From Planctomycetaceae bacterium (lineage in GTDB: Bacteria; Planctomycetota; Planctomycetia; Pirellulales; Pirellulaceae): a stretch of DNA of 18,191 nt. The notes beneath the pieces were generated by a model. The model was not told the origin of the DNA. It was given only the letters and a program-made list of their open reading frames with translations, and did not search any database. Of the stretch, positions 6,401 through 12,586 are shown piece after piece (position 1 is the stretch's first letter; each line of letters opens with the position of its first letter). The stretch spans positions 1 to 18,191 of the forward strand of contig JAKEHX010000704.1 of the NCBI GenBank assembly GCA_022614795.1. Reading direction: 5' to 3'. The position numbers and the translations under genes were made by a program.

Positions 6401-8819
6401 GCCTGCGGCGGACGCCGTCCTGCTCGGGCCGGGCAGCGAGCTGCGACGCCAGGCGCGCCGTTTCAGCGATTCGATCGAGGTGGGCCTGAGCCGCGGTCAG
6501 ATCGCGGCGCAGAGACGCGAGCTTGTCTTGCGCCGGTTTTTCGAGCAGGGCGAGCTGCGCCAGCTCGTCATCGACCGCCTTCGTCTGCGCGTCCTTGTCG
6601 GCGGCGCTCTGATCGATCTGCGATTTTCGCTCTTCGAGTGCGGCTCGCTGCTCGCCGAGTTGCTTGACCTCCGCTTCGGCGGGCGCGATCGATTCGTTCA
6701 GCCGGGCCAGCAGCGTCGTCTCCAAATAGGCCTGGCGGGCTGGCAACAGTGGCAACAAAGCCTGGGCCGCGGCGAAATAGTTCGGCTCCGTCCGCAAATC
6801 GGGGCCGACGCGGCGCGTGGGGCCGTCGAACCCGTTAATCTCGTGGCAGCCGAAGCAGCCGTACTTGCGAATGAGCTGATAGCCGTGGACGACCTTGGGG
6901 GCGGGGGCCTCGGGATATTTCTCGCTCGACTCGAGCTCGACGACCTCGTGATGGCACTTGAGGCAAGAGCTTTCCGCGAACCGCTTCGGGTTCATCGGGA
7001 AGATCCAGTGGTGGTTGTCGAACCAGCCATACTTATCCATCCACCGCTCTGCTTGGCGCTGCGTATTGGGGCTGTGCGACGCGAACTTGAACTCGGTGGC
7101 GCTTCCCTGGCCGTCGTGGCAGGCGGTGCAGCCGAACGCTCCCTCGCCGGGGCCCTGCGGATGCGGGCTGGAATCGCTGCAATAGAGGTCCAGCCGGGGG
7201 TGTGAGATGTAGGGGTTGGGCAGGCCGCGGCGCAGCCGGAGCGTGAACGGCTTGCCTTCCTCGGCCAGCGTGAGGAGCAGCGCGGCGACCCGCTTGGGGC
7301 CGCGATCGCCGCCTTGCAACAGGGAGCCGTTGATTCCCTCGATGACGTCGCCGACCACCAGGCCCGGCAGTAACGGGTAGTCATCTGCCACGTGCTCGCC
7401 GGTGAACTGGGCGACCTTGGCACGAAGTTCGCGTCCCGGGTAGCCGGCCACTTCAACGTCTTGGGCGACGGGCTGGGCGATTTCAGCCCGCGCGGCCGGC
7501 GAGCGGGGAAGGACAAGTGAAACAGTGACATCGTCATCGACGAGCAAGCCTTTACCCGCCAGGCGAATGCCCAGCCAATCTTCGGTCGTCGGAGGAATTT
7601 CGTTGCCCTTGTCGTCGAATCGCGGCTTGGGGATTTGGTCGCCGGTCGGCGGCGTGACGACCACATTGACGGTCCGCTCGGCCACATAGGCCGGGTCGGT
7701 CGGACCGCTGGGGCCGGCCTTCACAAGCGACTGGTGACAGGTCGTGCAGCGGTCGAACCGGCGGACGGTCCCGAAGCTGCCGTATTCATGTTCCAGATCC
7801 TCGCTCCAAATATTGTCGATCCTGCGCGGGGAACCGAACGCATCGAGAATCGGCAGGGTCAGCCACTTCTTACCCAGGAAGAAAGGGTACTTGCTTGACA
7901 GCGTAAACCACGTTTCCGCCTGCTGCTGGTACTGCGTCTCCAAACGTTCCAGGGCGGCGAGGCTGTCGTCGTGTTTTTTCTGAGCCTTGTCCACTTCGGC
8001 GGTCATCTCCTTCACCAAGCGGTCGAGCGCCTTGCGATGCGCGCTGTATGCCTGGTAAGCGAGATTCAGCGACGTAAACGAATCGGAGTTGCGATCGCCC
8101 TCAAAGCCGACGAGTTCCTGAACCTTCTTTTCGCGGCGAGCGATCTCGTCCGCTCCGAGGTTATCGCGGATAGCGATATCCAGGCTGGCCTTGGCGGCGT
8201 CGATTTCGGCCGACTTGAATTTGCGGGCCTGAAGGGCCTTGTCCTCGCGAATCTTGGCATCGGCGACGATCGATTTAAGCCGGGCGAGCAATCGATCTCG
8301 GTGGGCAGCCGCCTTCTGTTCGGCGGCGAGCGCCTCGGCATCCGCCTTGACAGCGGCCAGGTGCAGGTCCTTGTCGGTTGGCTTCGCGTCGGCCAACCGC
8401 CGGGCTTCGCTCGCGGCGGCACGCAGCTTGGCCGCCTTGGCGGCCAGCGGCTCGAGGGCTTTCGCGGCTTCGTCGATCCAATCGGTCGAAACAGTCAACT
8501 CACGCGCTTTCGCATCTTTCTGGAGCTCGCCCTTGTATTTTCCCAACAGCTCGGAATCGATCGGCTGCGCCTTGGCGGCCGCGAGGTCCTGGCTCAGCCG
8601 CTCGTGGGTCAACAGGGCGTCGTTCGTATCAAATTGCTCCCGCCGCCAGGCGTTCATCTTGAGGTCGATATCGACGACCTTGGGCTGGATGAGTTTCCAA
8701 GGACGGGCGTGGTCCTTATAGAACATCCAGATCGTGGCGATGGTCAGCACCACGCCGCTGATCGCAAAAATGCGATGCATGCGGCCGGTGTCGCGCCAGG
8801 TGGATTCGGTTGCAGGCAT
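3444..8819 (-). CDS. giant membrane-anchored octahaem cytochrome c with embedded PDZ-like domain
   Basis: A 1791-residue protein with one N-terminal membrane anchor (about 17-34) and a long periplasmic part. Residues about 40-320 are Ala/Lys/Glu-rich and likely coiled coil. Eight CxxCH haem sites begin at 358, 564, 619, 655, 984, 1179, 1350 and 1637. Between haems 1 and 2 (about 414-530) lies a PDZ-like domain, with WLGIRL, then SPAARA, then GDVIEGINGS, and an insertion between the last two. A second coiled coil fills about 700-815. Haems 4-8 are each followed by a W(L/I)xxP-like segment and an MP motif (Met889, 1046, 1298, 1549, 1687), suggesting five class-I-like units with His/Met ligation. 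A His-rich loop (about 1213-1243) lies between haem 6 and its Met. The tail is Pro/Ala/Thr/Glu low complexity. It follows the cytochrome b genes directly and no c1 or f gene is present, so it probably accepts electrons from the Rieske protein (inference). ATG 8819 has no Shine-Dalgarno. Confidence 0.9.
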   Translation of the reverse strand: MPATESTWRDTGRMHRIFAISGVVLTIATIWMFYKDHARPWKLIQPKVVDIDLKMNAWRREQFDTNDALLTHERLSQDLAAAKAQPIDSELLGKYKGELQKDAKARELTVSTDWIDEAAKALEPLAAKAAKLRAAASEARRLADAKPTDKDLHLAAVKADAEALAAEQKAAAHRDRLLARLKSIVADAKIREDKALQARKFKSAEIDAAKASLDIAIRDNLGADEIARREKKVQELVGFEGDRNSDSFTSLNLAYQAYSAHRKALDRLVKEMTAEVDKAQKKHDDSLAALERLETQYQQQAETWFTLSSKYPFFLGKKWLTLPILDAFGSPRRIDNIWSEDLEHEYGSFGTVRRFDRCTTCHQSLVKAGPSGPTDPAYVAERTVNVVVTPPTGDQIPKPRFDDKGNEIPPTTEDWLGIRLAGKGLLVDDDVTVSLVLPRSPAARAEIAQPVAQDVEVAGYPGRELRAKVAQFTGEHVADDYPLLPGLVVGDVIEGINGSLLQGGDRGPKRVAALLLTLAEEGKPFTLRLRRGLPNPYISHPRLDLYCSDSSPHPQGPGEGAFGCTACHDGQGSATEFKFASHSPNTQRQAERWMDKYGWFDNHHWIFPMNPKRFAESSCLKCHHEVVELESSEKYPEAPAPKVVHGYQLIRKYGCFGCHEINGFDGPTRRVGPDLRTEPNYFAAAQALLPLLPARQAYLETTLLARLNESIAPAEAEVKQLGEQRAALEERKSQIDQSAADKDAQTKAVDDELAQLALLEKPAQDKLASLRRDLTAAQAHLDRIAETARLASQLAARPEQDGVRRRLQGILDEDVRIATENKDKPLAQHEWTTFDAGIQAMAGWFKDQEAPGNQRKPGPSLRYLAAKVDRTFLYDWLRDPTHFRETTRMPKFFGLWNHLKNAQGQMSDGHAPKLEPIEIRGTLEFLMAQSRAQLDGAQWPARNGTSVESLVQLYKPLPREAGIDPWTDEEKVARGKMQFQTRGCLACHTHKDFPEVALYRKPEEIVQGPDLSAVGNKFSADRNPQGPDWLYSWIKEPTRYHTRTVMPDLFLDPEKDPGADPLNPADDKWFDPADDIASYLLSSKSDWQPVPEAAQAGEPLDETADRALEQLTLEYLNEAFYKEAAIDYYINGIPPDLESELKGAEKDLIVNPKKKPSKEEWQLQKLRYIGRKSIAKYGCFGCHDIPGFEDAKPIGTGLADWGRKDPARLAFEHITHYVGEHGHGGGHAAGGYGDSGTTHANHGAKAKVDTETAETEEYFQHALEAGNRIGFIQQKLKEPRSYDFEKTENKRYNERLRMPQFPFTLEEREALITFVLGLVADPPREKYVFTPNPRTDALITGRQVLEKYNCGGCHILGLEKWRVSYPPGTYGPQSPPGQPIAVYPFLRPQVSPKDIRTQAVPDHRNLLHSTLAGLPKLAQRDGLPEVFDPENSSLTDEDPYLPSELRLSIDLYQPAIVDGDVYLTGISPLRASVGQIESRQPAWGGVLARYLAPEATRLEKQFNSNASGAEAYGWLPPPLIGEGNKVQSAWLHDFLLEPYPIRPATFLRMPKFNMTSDEATSLANYFAAVDNANFPHELSTQRLESELAAKARDYGRALDQAGVSAPDGQSWSKQPIDSLIDRRFDDAMQIVVDGNYCVKCHKVGDFQPTGRDRAKAPQLTEVYRRLKPDFLRRWIAKPNSILPYTSMPENVKYEPEKPFQGGVSQNLYHGTSTEQVDALVDLLMNYDTYARRGRRVAEMVKPATVPAEGTTPAESTAPAEGTAPATGAPSATGEAPAAGTSPPAATGSQGE

Positions 8820-8827
8820 AGGGATCT

Positions 8828-8957
8828 AATGTCGAATGTCGAAAGTCAAATGACGAAGGAATGACGAATTCCGAATGACGACGTGGCGATTGGCGGCCGC
8901 AATTCGTCATTCGACATTCGGGTTTTGTTCGTCATTTAGATTTCGACATTCGTCATT
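8828..8957. repeat. heptamer inverted repeat, family 1 copy 2
   Basis: The gap between the cytochrome b C-terminal gene and the octahaem gene is almost entirely imperfect 7-nt units. On the plus strand the left arm has AATGTCG, AATGTCG, AAAGTCA and AATGACG from 8828 to 8855, with further AATGACG units at 8860 and 8874. The right arm (8905-8957) has CGTCATT and CGACATT units, which are their reverse complements. The right arm ends one base from the upstream stop codon (8959-8961). The left arm ends 8 nt from the downstream ATG. The transcript should fold into a long imperfect hairpin. There is no open frame of interest here. Confidence 0.85.
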
Positions 8958-8958
8958 C

Positions 8959-10344
8959 CTAAAAATTGAGCATGTACTCAGGCATCGAAATGAAGTACTT
9001 CAAGTGAAATGGCGACCAGCGCGCCAGCATCTTGATCGGCAACAGCATCATCATCAAAAGCAAGTTAGTCAGCACCATGTAGCGCACAAAGCCCATCTTG
9101 ATGAACATGGTCTGGAAGTATTTGCTCATCACAATCAGCGCCGGGGGCAGCATCGTGAAGTATCCAATCACCAGCAGGATGCCGGGCAGCTCGCGCCGGA
9201 CCGCATAGCCGATCTTGGCCAGGTCGGAGGCGTCTTCCGGGGCGCGGGGGCGGCTGGATTGCATGAACCAAACCCAGAAATATTCAGACAGATCGACGTT
9301 GTTGAGGGCTTCGACCTTGTGGGCGTCCCATATTTCATACGGTCCAAAGAAGTTCCAGTTCGGACCGCGGAGGAACGTGCCCATCACGATCAACGTGACC
9401 CATAGCACCAAAAACCCGATCTGAAACATCACATAGGCGAACTTGCGCTGGTCGATCGTGTAATAGCCGTTGCCCGTCTTGTTGAAGTCGATATAAGGAA
9501 TTGCCATCAGGCCCGCGATGATCATGCTGGGCAGCACGACGCCGGCCATCCATGGATCGTAATAGACGAGCATTTCCTGAAGGCCCAGGAAGTACCACGG
9601 GGCCTTCGACGGGTTGGGCGTCTTCACCGAGCTGGCCGGCTCTTCGAGCGGGGCCTGAAGAGCGATTGCCCAGAAGAGCAACAGGGCCGTAATCGCGACC
9701 ATACAGATCAGCTCGGTGTAAACCAGGTCCGGCCAGACCAGCACCTTCTCATTGTCGAGCTTTTCCAGCGGCTCCAGGCCCTGTTTGATTCGGTCGTCGT
9801 TCAGGACGGCCTTATACGTGGCCAGCCAGGTGAAGAAGGCCAAAAGGAAAATCAGGCCGACGATTGGCACGTTGTCGGCCTTCGTGACGATGGCCGCGAA
9901 GTTGGGGTCGGTCATCGACATCCCCATCAGCAGCATCGCCAGGTTGAGGCCGCTCCAGGCGACCCAGGGCTTCACGAAGAACCGCCGGAATACGAACAAA
10001 AACGCGAGCAACAGGAGCGTCCCAACGGTATATATCGTCGGGTCCATCAGCCAGTTGATGCCGGCCCGCACCGCCAGGGGGAGCGAGATTAACCGCATCC
10101 ACTGCGGATCGCCGCTATAAGCCAGCGGTGAAATGAGCAAGAAGAACAGCGATACGACAAGCCAGATGAACGCCGTGGTGACCGGAAAGTCAGCACCGGG
10201 GACGCGGAACAATTCCCGCTGACGGCTTGAGCCCTGCCAGAGCAGGTACGCAGCCACGGCGTTCATTAGCGCCAGGAGCAGATAGTAGGTCCCCAGGAAA
10301 CCGGAGATCTGCTTGAGGAATAGGTCGAGGGGAACGCCGTGCAT
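8959..10344 (-). CDS. enlarged cytochrome b C-terminal (subunit IV-type) membrane protein
   Basis: A 461-residue inner-membrane subunit of the Rieske/cytochrome b complex that should complete the quinol-oxidising site. The recognisable subunit-IV core starts near residue 205 with PDLVYTE and includes the quinol-site loop KAPWYFLGLQEM (APWY 248-251). This loop stands where PEWY is usual, so the conserved Glu is missing. Subunit IV proteins are about 160 residues, but this protein has about five additional predicted helices before the core (near 16-36, 54-76, 103-120, 128-144, 158-180). Core helices are near 211-230, 266-286 and 303-325, and two more follow (386-408, 419-440). The b-haem ligands are in the neighbouring cytochrome b6 gene, as expected for a split cytochrome b. 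The ATG at 10344 is only 3 nt from a repeat array and has no Shine-Dalgarno. Confidence 0.9.
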   Translation of the reverse strand: MHGVPLDLFLKQISGFLGTYYLLLALMNAVAAYLLWQGSSRQRELFRVPGADFPVTTAFIWLVVSLFFLLISPLAYSGDPQWMRLISLPLAVRAGINWLMDPTIYTVGTLLLLAFLFVFRRFFVKPWVAWSGLNLAMLLMGMSMTDPNFAAIVTKADNVPIVGLIFLLAFFTWLATYKAVLNDDRIKQGLEPLEKLDNEKVLVWPDLVYTELICMVAITALLLFWAIALQAPLEEPASSVKTPNPSKAPWYFLGLQEMLVYYDPWMAGVVLPSMIIAGLMAIPYIDFNKTGNGYYTIDQRKFAYVMFQIGFLVLWVTLIVMGTFLRGPNWNFFGPYEIWDAHKVEALNNVDLSEYFWVWFMQSSRPRAPEDASDLAKIGYAVRRELPGILLVIGYFTMLPPALIVMSKYFQTMFIKMGFVRYMVLTNLLLMMMLLPIKMLARWSPFHLKYFISMPEYMLNF

Positions 10345-10347
10345 TTT

Positions 10348-10414
10348 TGTCAGTTGTCAGTTGTCAGTTGGCAGTCGTCAGTTGGATTTCCCCACTGACA
10401 ACTGACCACTGACC
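10348..10414. repeat. heptamer inverted repeat, family 2
   Basis: Between the two cytochrome b genes lie five near-identical 7-nt units on the plus strand (TGTCAGT three times, then TGGCAGT and CGTCAGT, 10348-10382), an 11-nt spacer, and three reverse-complement units (ACTGACA, ACTGACC, ACTGACC, 10394-10414). The array ends 8 nt from the stop of cytochrome b6 and 3 nt from the ATG of the next gene, so it fills the place where a ribosome binding site would be. The sequence differs from family 1 but shares the same 7-nt period and inverted layout. Confidence 0.85.
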
Positions 10415-10422
10415 ACGAACAA

Positions 10423-11199
10423 TTAAAGGGGTCCGCTTATCCCGCCGTCCTTGCGCACCCGCCAGAAGTGAATCGCTAGTAGCAGCGAGGCTGCCAGCGG
10501 AATGGCAACGCAGTGGAGGACGTAAAAGCGGTTGAGCGTTTCTTCGCCGACGAAGCGCGCCCCCAACAGGCCAAAGCGCGCATCGGAGGCGTTGGTAATC
10601 ATGTCGATGCCGTCAATCGTCAGTAGCTGGTTGCCGGGACCTTCGTAGCCCAAAAATGGCGTGGCCCGGGCCATGTTCGAACCGACCGTAATGGCCCAAA
10701 TCGCCAATTGGTCCCACGGCAGCAAATAGCCGGTAAACGACAAAAGCAGCGTCAAGAGGAGCAAGATGACGCCGACGACCCAGTTGAATTCGCGCGGCGG
10801 CTTATAACTGCCGGTGAGGAACACGCGATACATGTGGAGCCAGACGGTAATCACCATCGCGTGAGCCCCCCAGCGGTGCAATTCGCGGAGGATGCCCAGG
10901 CTCGTCACGTCGCGCAGGGCGAGGATGTCGTTATAAGCCCATTCGAGCGTCGGCCGATAATAAAACATCAGCAGCACGCCCGTCACTGTTTCGACCAGAA
11001 ACAGGAAGAACGTCACGCCCCCCATGCACCAGGTAAAGCTGAGGGCGATGCCCTGCTTCTTGATCGAAACCGGGTGCAGGTGGAGGAAGAAATTCGTCAG
11101 CATCACCACGATGCGATTACGGCGATCGACCGGCGCGGGGTGCCGGAAGATGCTCTTCCAAATCTGCGATTCGCGGATGATTTCGCCGAGACTAGGCAT
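10423..11199 (-). CDS. cytochrome b6-type subunit of a Rieske/cytochrome b complex
   Basis: A 258-residue inner-membrane dihaem cytochrome b with four expected helices. Haem ligands are His108 and His122 (14 apart) on one helix and His229 and His244 on another. The 15-residue offset of the second pair is the b6-type spacing; bc1-type has 14. Other b6 hallmarks are GYLLPWDQ (157-164), LNRFYVLH and the terminal GGISGP. Cys58 in WCMGG aligns with the cytochrome b6 cysteine that carries the extra covalent haem (haem ci or cn) near the quinone-reducing site. It is the second gene of the operon, after the Rieske gene. The ATG at 11199 is preceded by pyrimidines (TTTTCTCC), not a Shine-Dalgarno sequence. 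Confidence 0.93.
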   Translation of the reverse strand: MPSLGEIIRESQIWKSIFRHPAPVDRRNRIVVMLTNFFLHLHPVSIKKQGIALSFTWCMGGVTFFLFLVETVTGVLLMFYYRPTLEWAYNDILALRDVTSLGILRELHRWGAHAMVITVWLHMYRVFLTGSYKPPREFNWVVGVILLLLTLLLSFTGYLLPWDQLAIWAITVGSNMARATPFLGYEGPGNQLLTIDGIDMITNASDARFGLLGARFVGEETLNRFYVLHCVAIPLAASLLLAIHFWRVRKDGGISGPL

Positions 11200-11212
11200 G
11201 GAGAAAATTACG

Positions 11213-11358
11213 AATGTCGAATGTCGAAGCTCAAATGACGAATGAATGTCGAATGTCGAAAGTCAAATGGCAAAGCAATGACAGAATTCGAACGCCGTCT
11301 GATTTCGTCATTCGACATTCGGATTTGATTCGTCATTGAGATTTCGACATTCGTCATT
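11213..11358. repeat. heptamer inverted repeat, family 1 copy 3
   Basis: This is the longest copy, in the gap between the Rieske and cytochrome b6 genes. On the plus strand AATGTCG, AATGTCG, AAGCTCA, AATGACG run from 11213 to 11240. A near-duplicate block (AATGTCG, AATGTCG, AAAGTCA, AATGGCA) spans 11245-11272. The opposite arm of CGTCATT/CGACATT units (11306-11358) differs from the matching arm of copy 2 at only 4 of 53 positions, so both come from one ancestral element. It starts 9 nt after the Rieske stop codon in transcript order. Confidence 0.85.
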
Positions 11359-11367
11359 TCGATGCCG

Positions 11368-12483
11368 CTAGACGGGCACAAACGAAGCCGGGTCCTTCCA
11401 CTGGCCCATCTCTTCCTGGAACGTGCGGCTTTTGTCGACTTGTAGTTGGCCGTCGTCGGCGAGGCTGATCGCGTAGCGCTCCAGCGGTCGCGGGGCGGGG
11501 CCCTCGAAATTGACGCCGTCCTTGTAAAAACCGCTGCCGTGGCAGGGGCATTTGAACTTCTGCTCGGCTTCGAGCCAGTTCGGCGTGCACCCCAGGTGCG
11601 TGCAGACCGACTTGAGGGCATACACCATTGGCTGCCCTTCAACTTCGTACTTCACGACCCACACGCCAAATTGTGCGATGTATTTCGTCTCGACCTGGCC
11701 GGGGGCCAGCGCGTCGGGGAAGCCGACTTTGAAGCGGGTCGGCGGCTCGATCAGGATGTTGGGGAACATGAAGCGGGCCGTACCCAACAGCCACATCAGG
11801 TGCGTGGCGGCCAGCGAGGTAAAACCGATCGCCAACGATGAGCCGAACAGCATTCCCGCCGCGGCCGAGATGAAGGAGCGGCGGGTGGCGGCGTCGGCAG
11901 CTTGGGCCGGGGCCGGGCGCGGCCTGGCGTAGTCCGGCTTGGGCGGCATCGGCGGCACGTCGAGTTTCTTTTTGCCCGCCGGTTCCGTTGGTTTGGCAAG
12001 TGCTGCCGCCTCGGCCTTGGTCATTGGGCCGGGCTTGGCGCTTTTGCGTGCGGCGGCGAGGATGCTGGCCGTGTCTTTGGGAGCAGCGGTTGCGCCGTTG
12101 CCATCCGTCTTCGCAGCGGCTGGCTTGGGAGCTGGCTTTTCGGCGACGGCGGCCTTCGCGGGCGCTTCTTTTTGGGGTGCGGGTTTGGCGGCCGGCGCGG
12201 GGGCGGAACCGGCGCCTTTGCCAGCACGTGCAGCGGCAAGGATCGCTGCCATGTCCATCCCCTTGCCGCCGGCAGGCGCCTTTCCGGCAGGCGGCGCGGC
12301 CTTTGGCGCGGGAGCCGCGGCTGGCGGCGATTCACTCACGACTTCAGCGACAGGCAGAGCCTCTTCCTTGGCGGGCGGCGATTCTTTTTTTGTTTCGGAT
12401 TTTGGCGCAGGAGCGGCACTGCCCCCGGCTTTTCCCGCACGTGCGGCAGCCAGGATTTCCTCGACTGACATTTTCTTGGCCAT
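11368..12483 (-). CDS. Rieske [2Fe-2S] protein with long repeat-containing N-terminal extension
   Basis: A 371-residue iron-sulfur subunit that transfers electrons from quinol to the c-type haems. The C-terminal Rieske domain carries CTHLGC (294-299) and CPCHGSGF (312-319), giving two Cys and two His cluster ligands plus the disulfide pair. A membrane segment (about 203-235) is preceded by Arg-Arg (201-202) in a Tat-like context, so the first 200 residues should be cytoplasmic. That extension is rich in Ala, Pro and Lys and holds three copies of an ILAAAR motif (10-18, 81-89, 141-149) separated by 71 and 60 residues. Usual Rieske subunits are about 150-200 residues. It is the first gene of the operon, with a promoter candidate about 120 nt upstream. 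No Shine-Dalgarno precedes ATG 12483; ATG at residue 5 is an alternative start. Confidence 0.92.
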   Translation of the reverse strand: MAKKMSVEEILAAARAGKAGGSAAPAPKSETKKESPPAKEEALPVAEVVSESPPAAAPAPKAAPPAGKAPAGGKGMDMAAILAAARAGKGAGSAPAPAAKPAPQKEAPAKAAVAEKPAPKPAAAKTDGNGATAAPKDTASILAAARKSAKPGPMTKAEAAALAKPTEPAGKKKLDVPPMPPKPDYARPRPAPAQAADAATRRSFISAAAGMLFGSSLAIGFTSLAATHLMWLLGTARFMFPNILIEPPTRFKVGFPDALAPGQVETKYIAQFGVWVVKYEVEGQPMVYALKSVCTHLGCTPNWLEAEQKFKCPCHGSGFYKDGVNFEGPAPRPLERYAISLADDGQLQVDKSRTFQEEMGQWKDPASFVPV

Positions 12484-12586
12484 AGCGGACAGCCCGAGGA
12501 GGTCGGCGGCTAGAGGCTTAACTCATTGTGCGGCAATGGGTTATAGGCGTCCTGCCGATGCCGGAGCGACCTTTGTGATATTTTTC

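Noticed and set aside
11208..11642. Minus-strand open frame ending in FRHS-type peptides
   Set aside because: The peptide arises from translation of the heptamer repeats plus an out-of-frame part of the Rieske gene.
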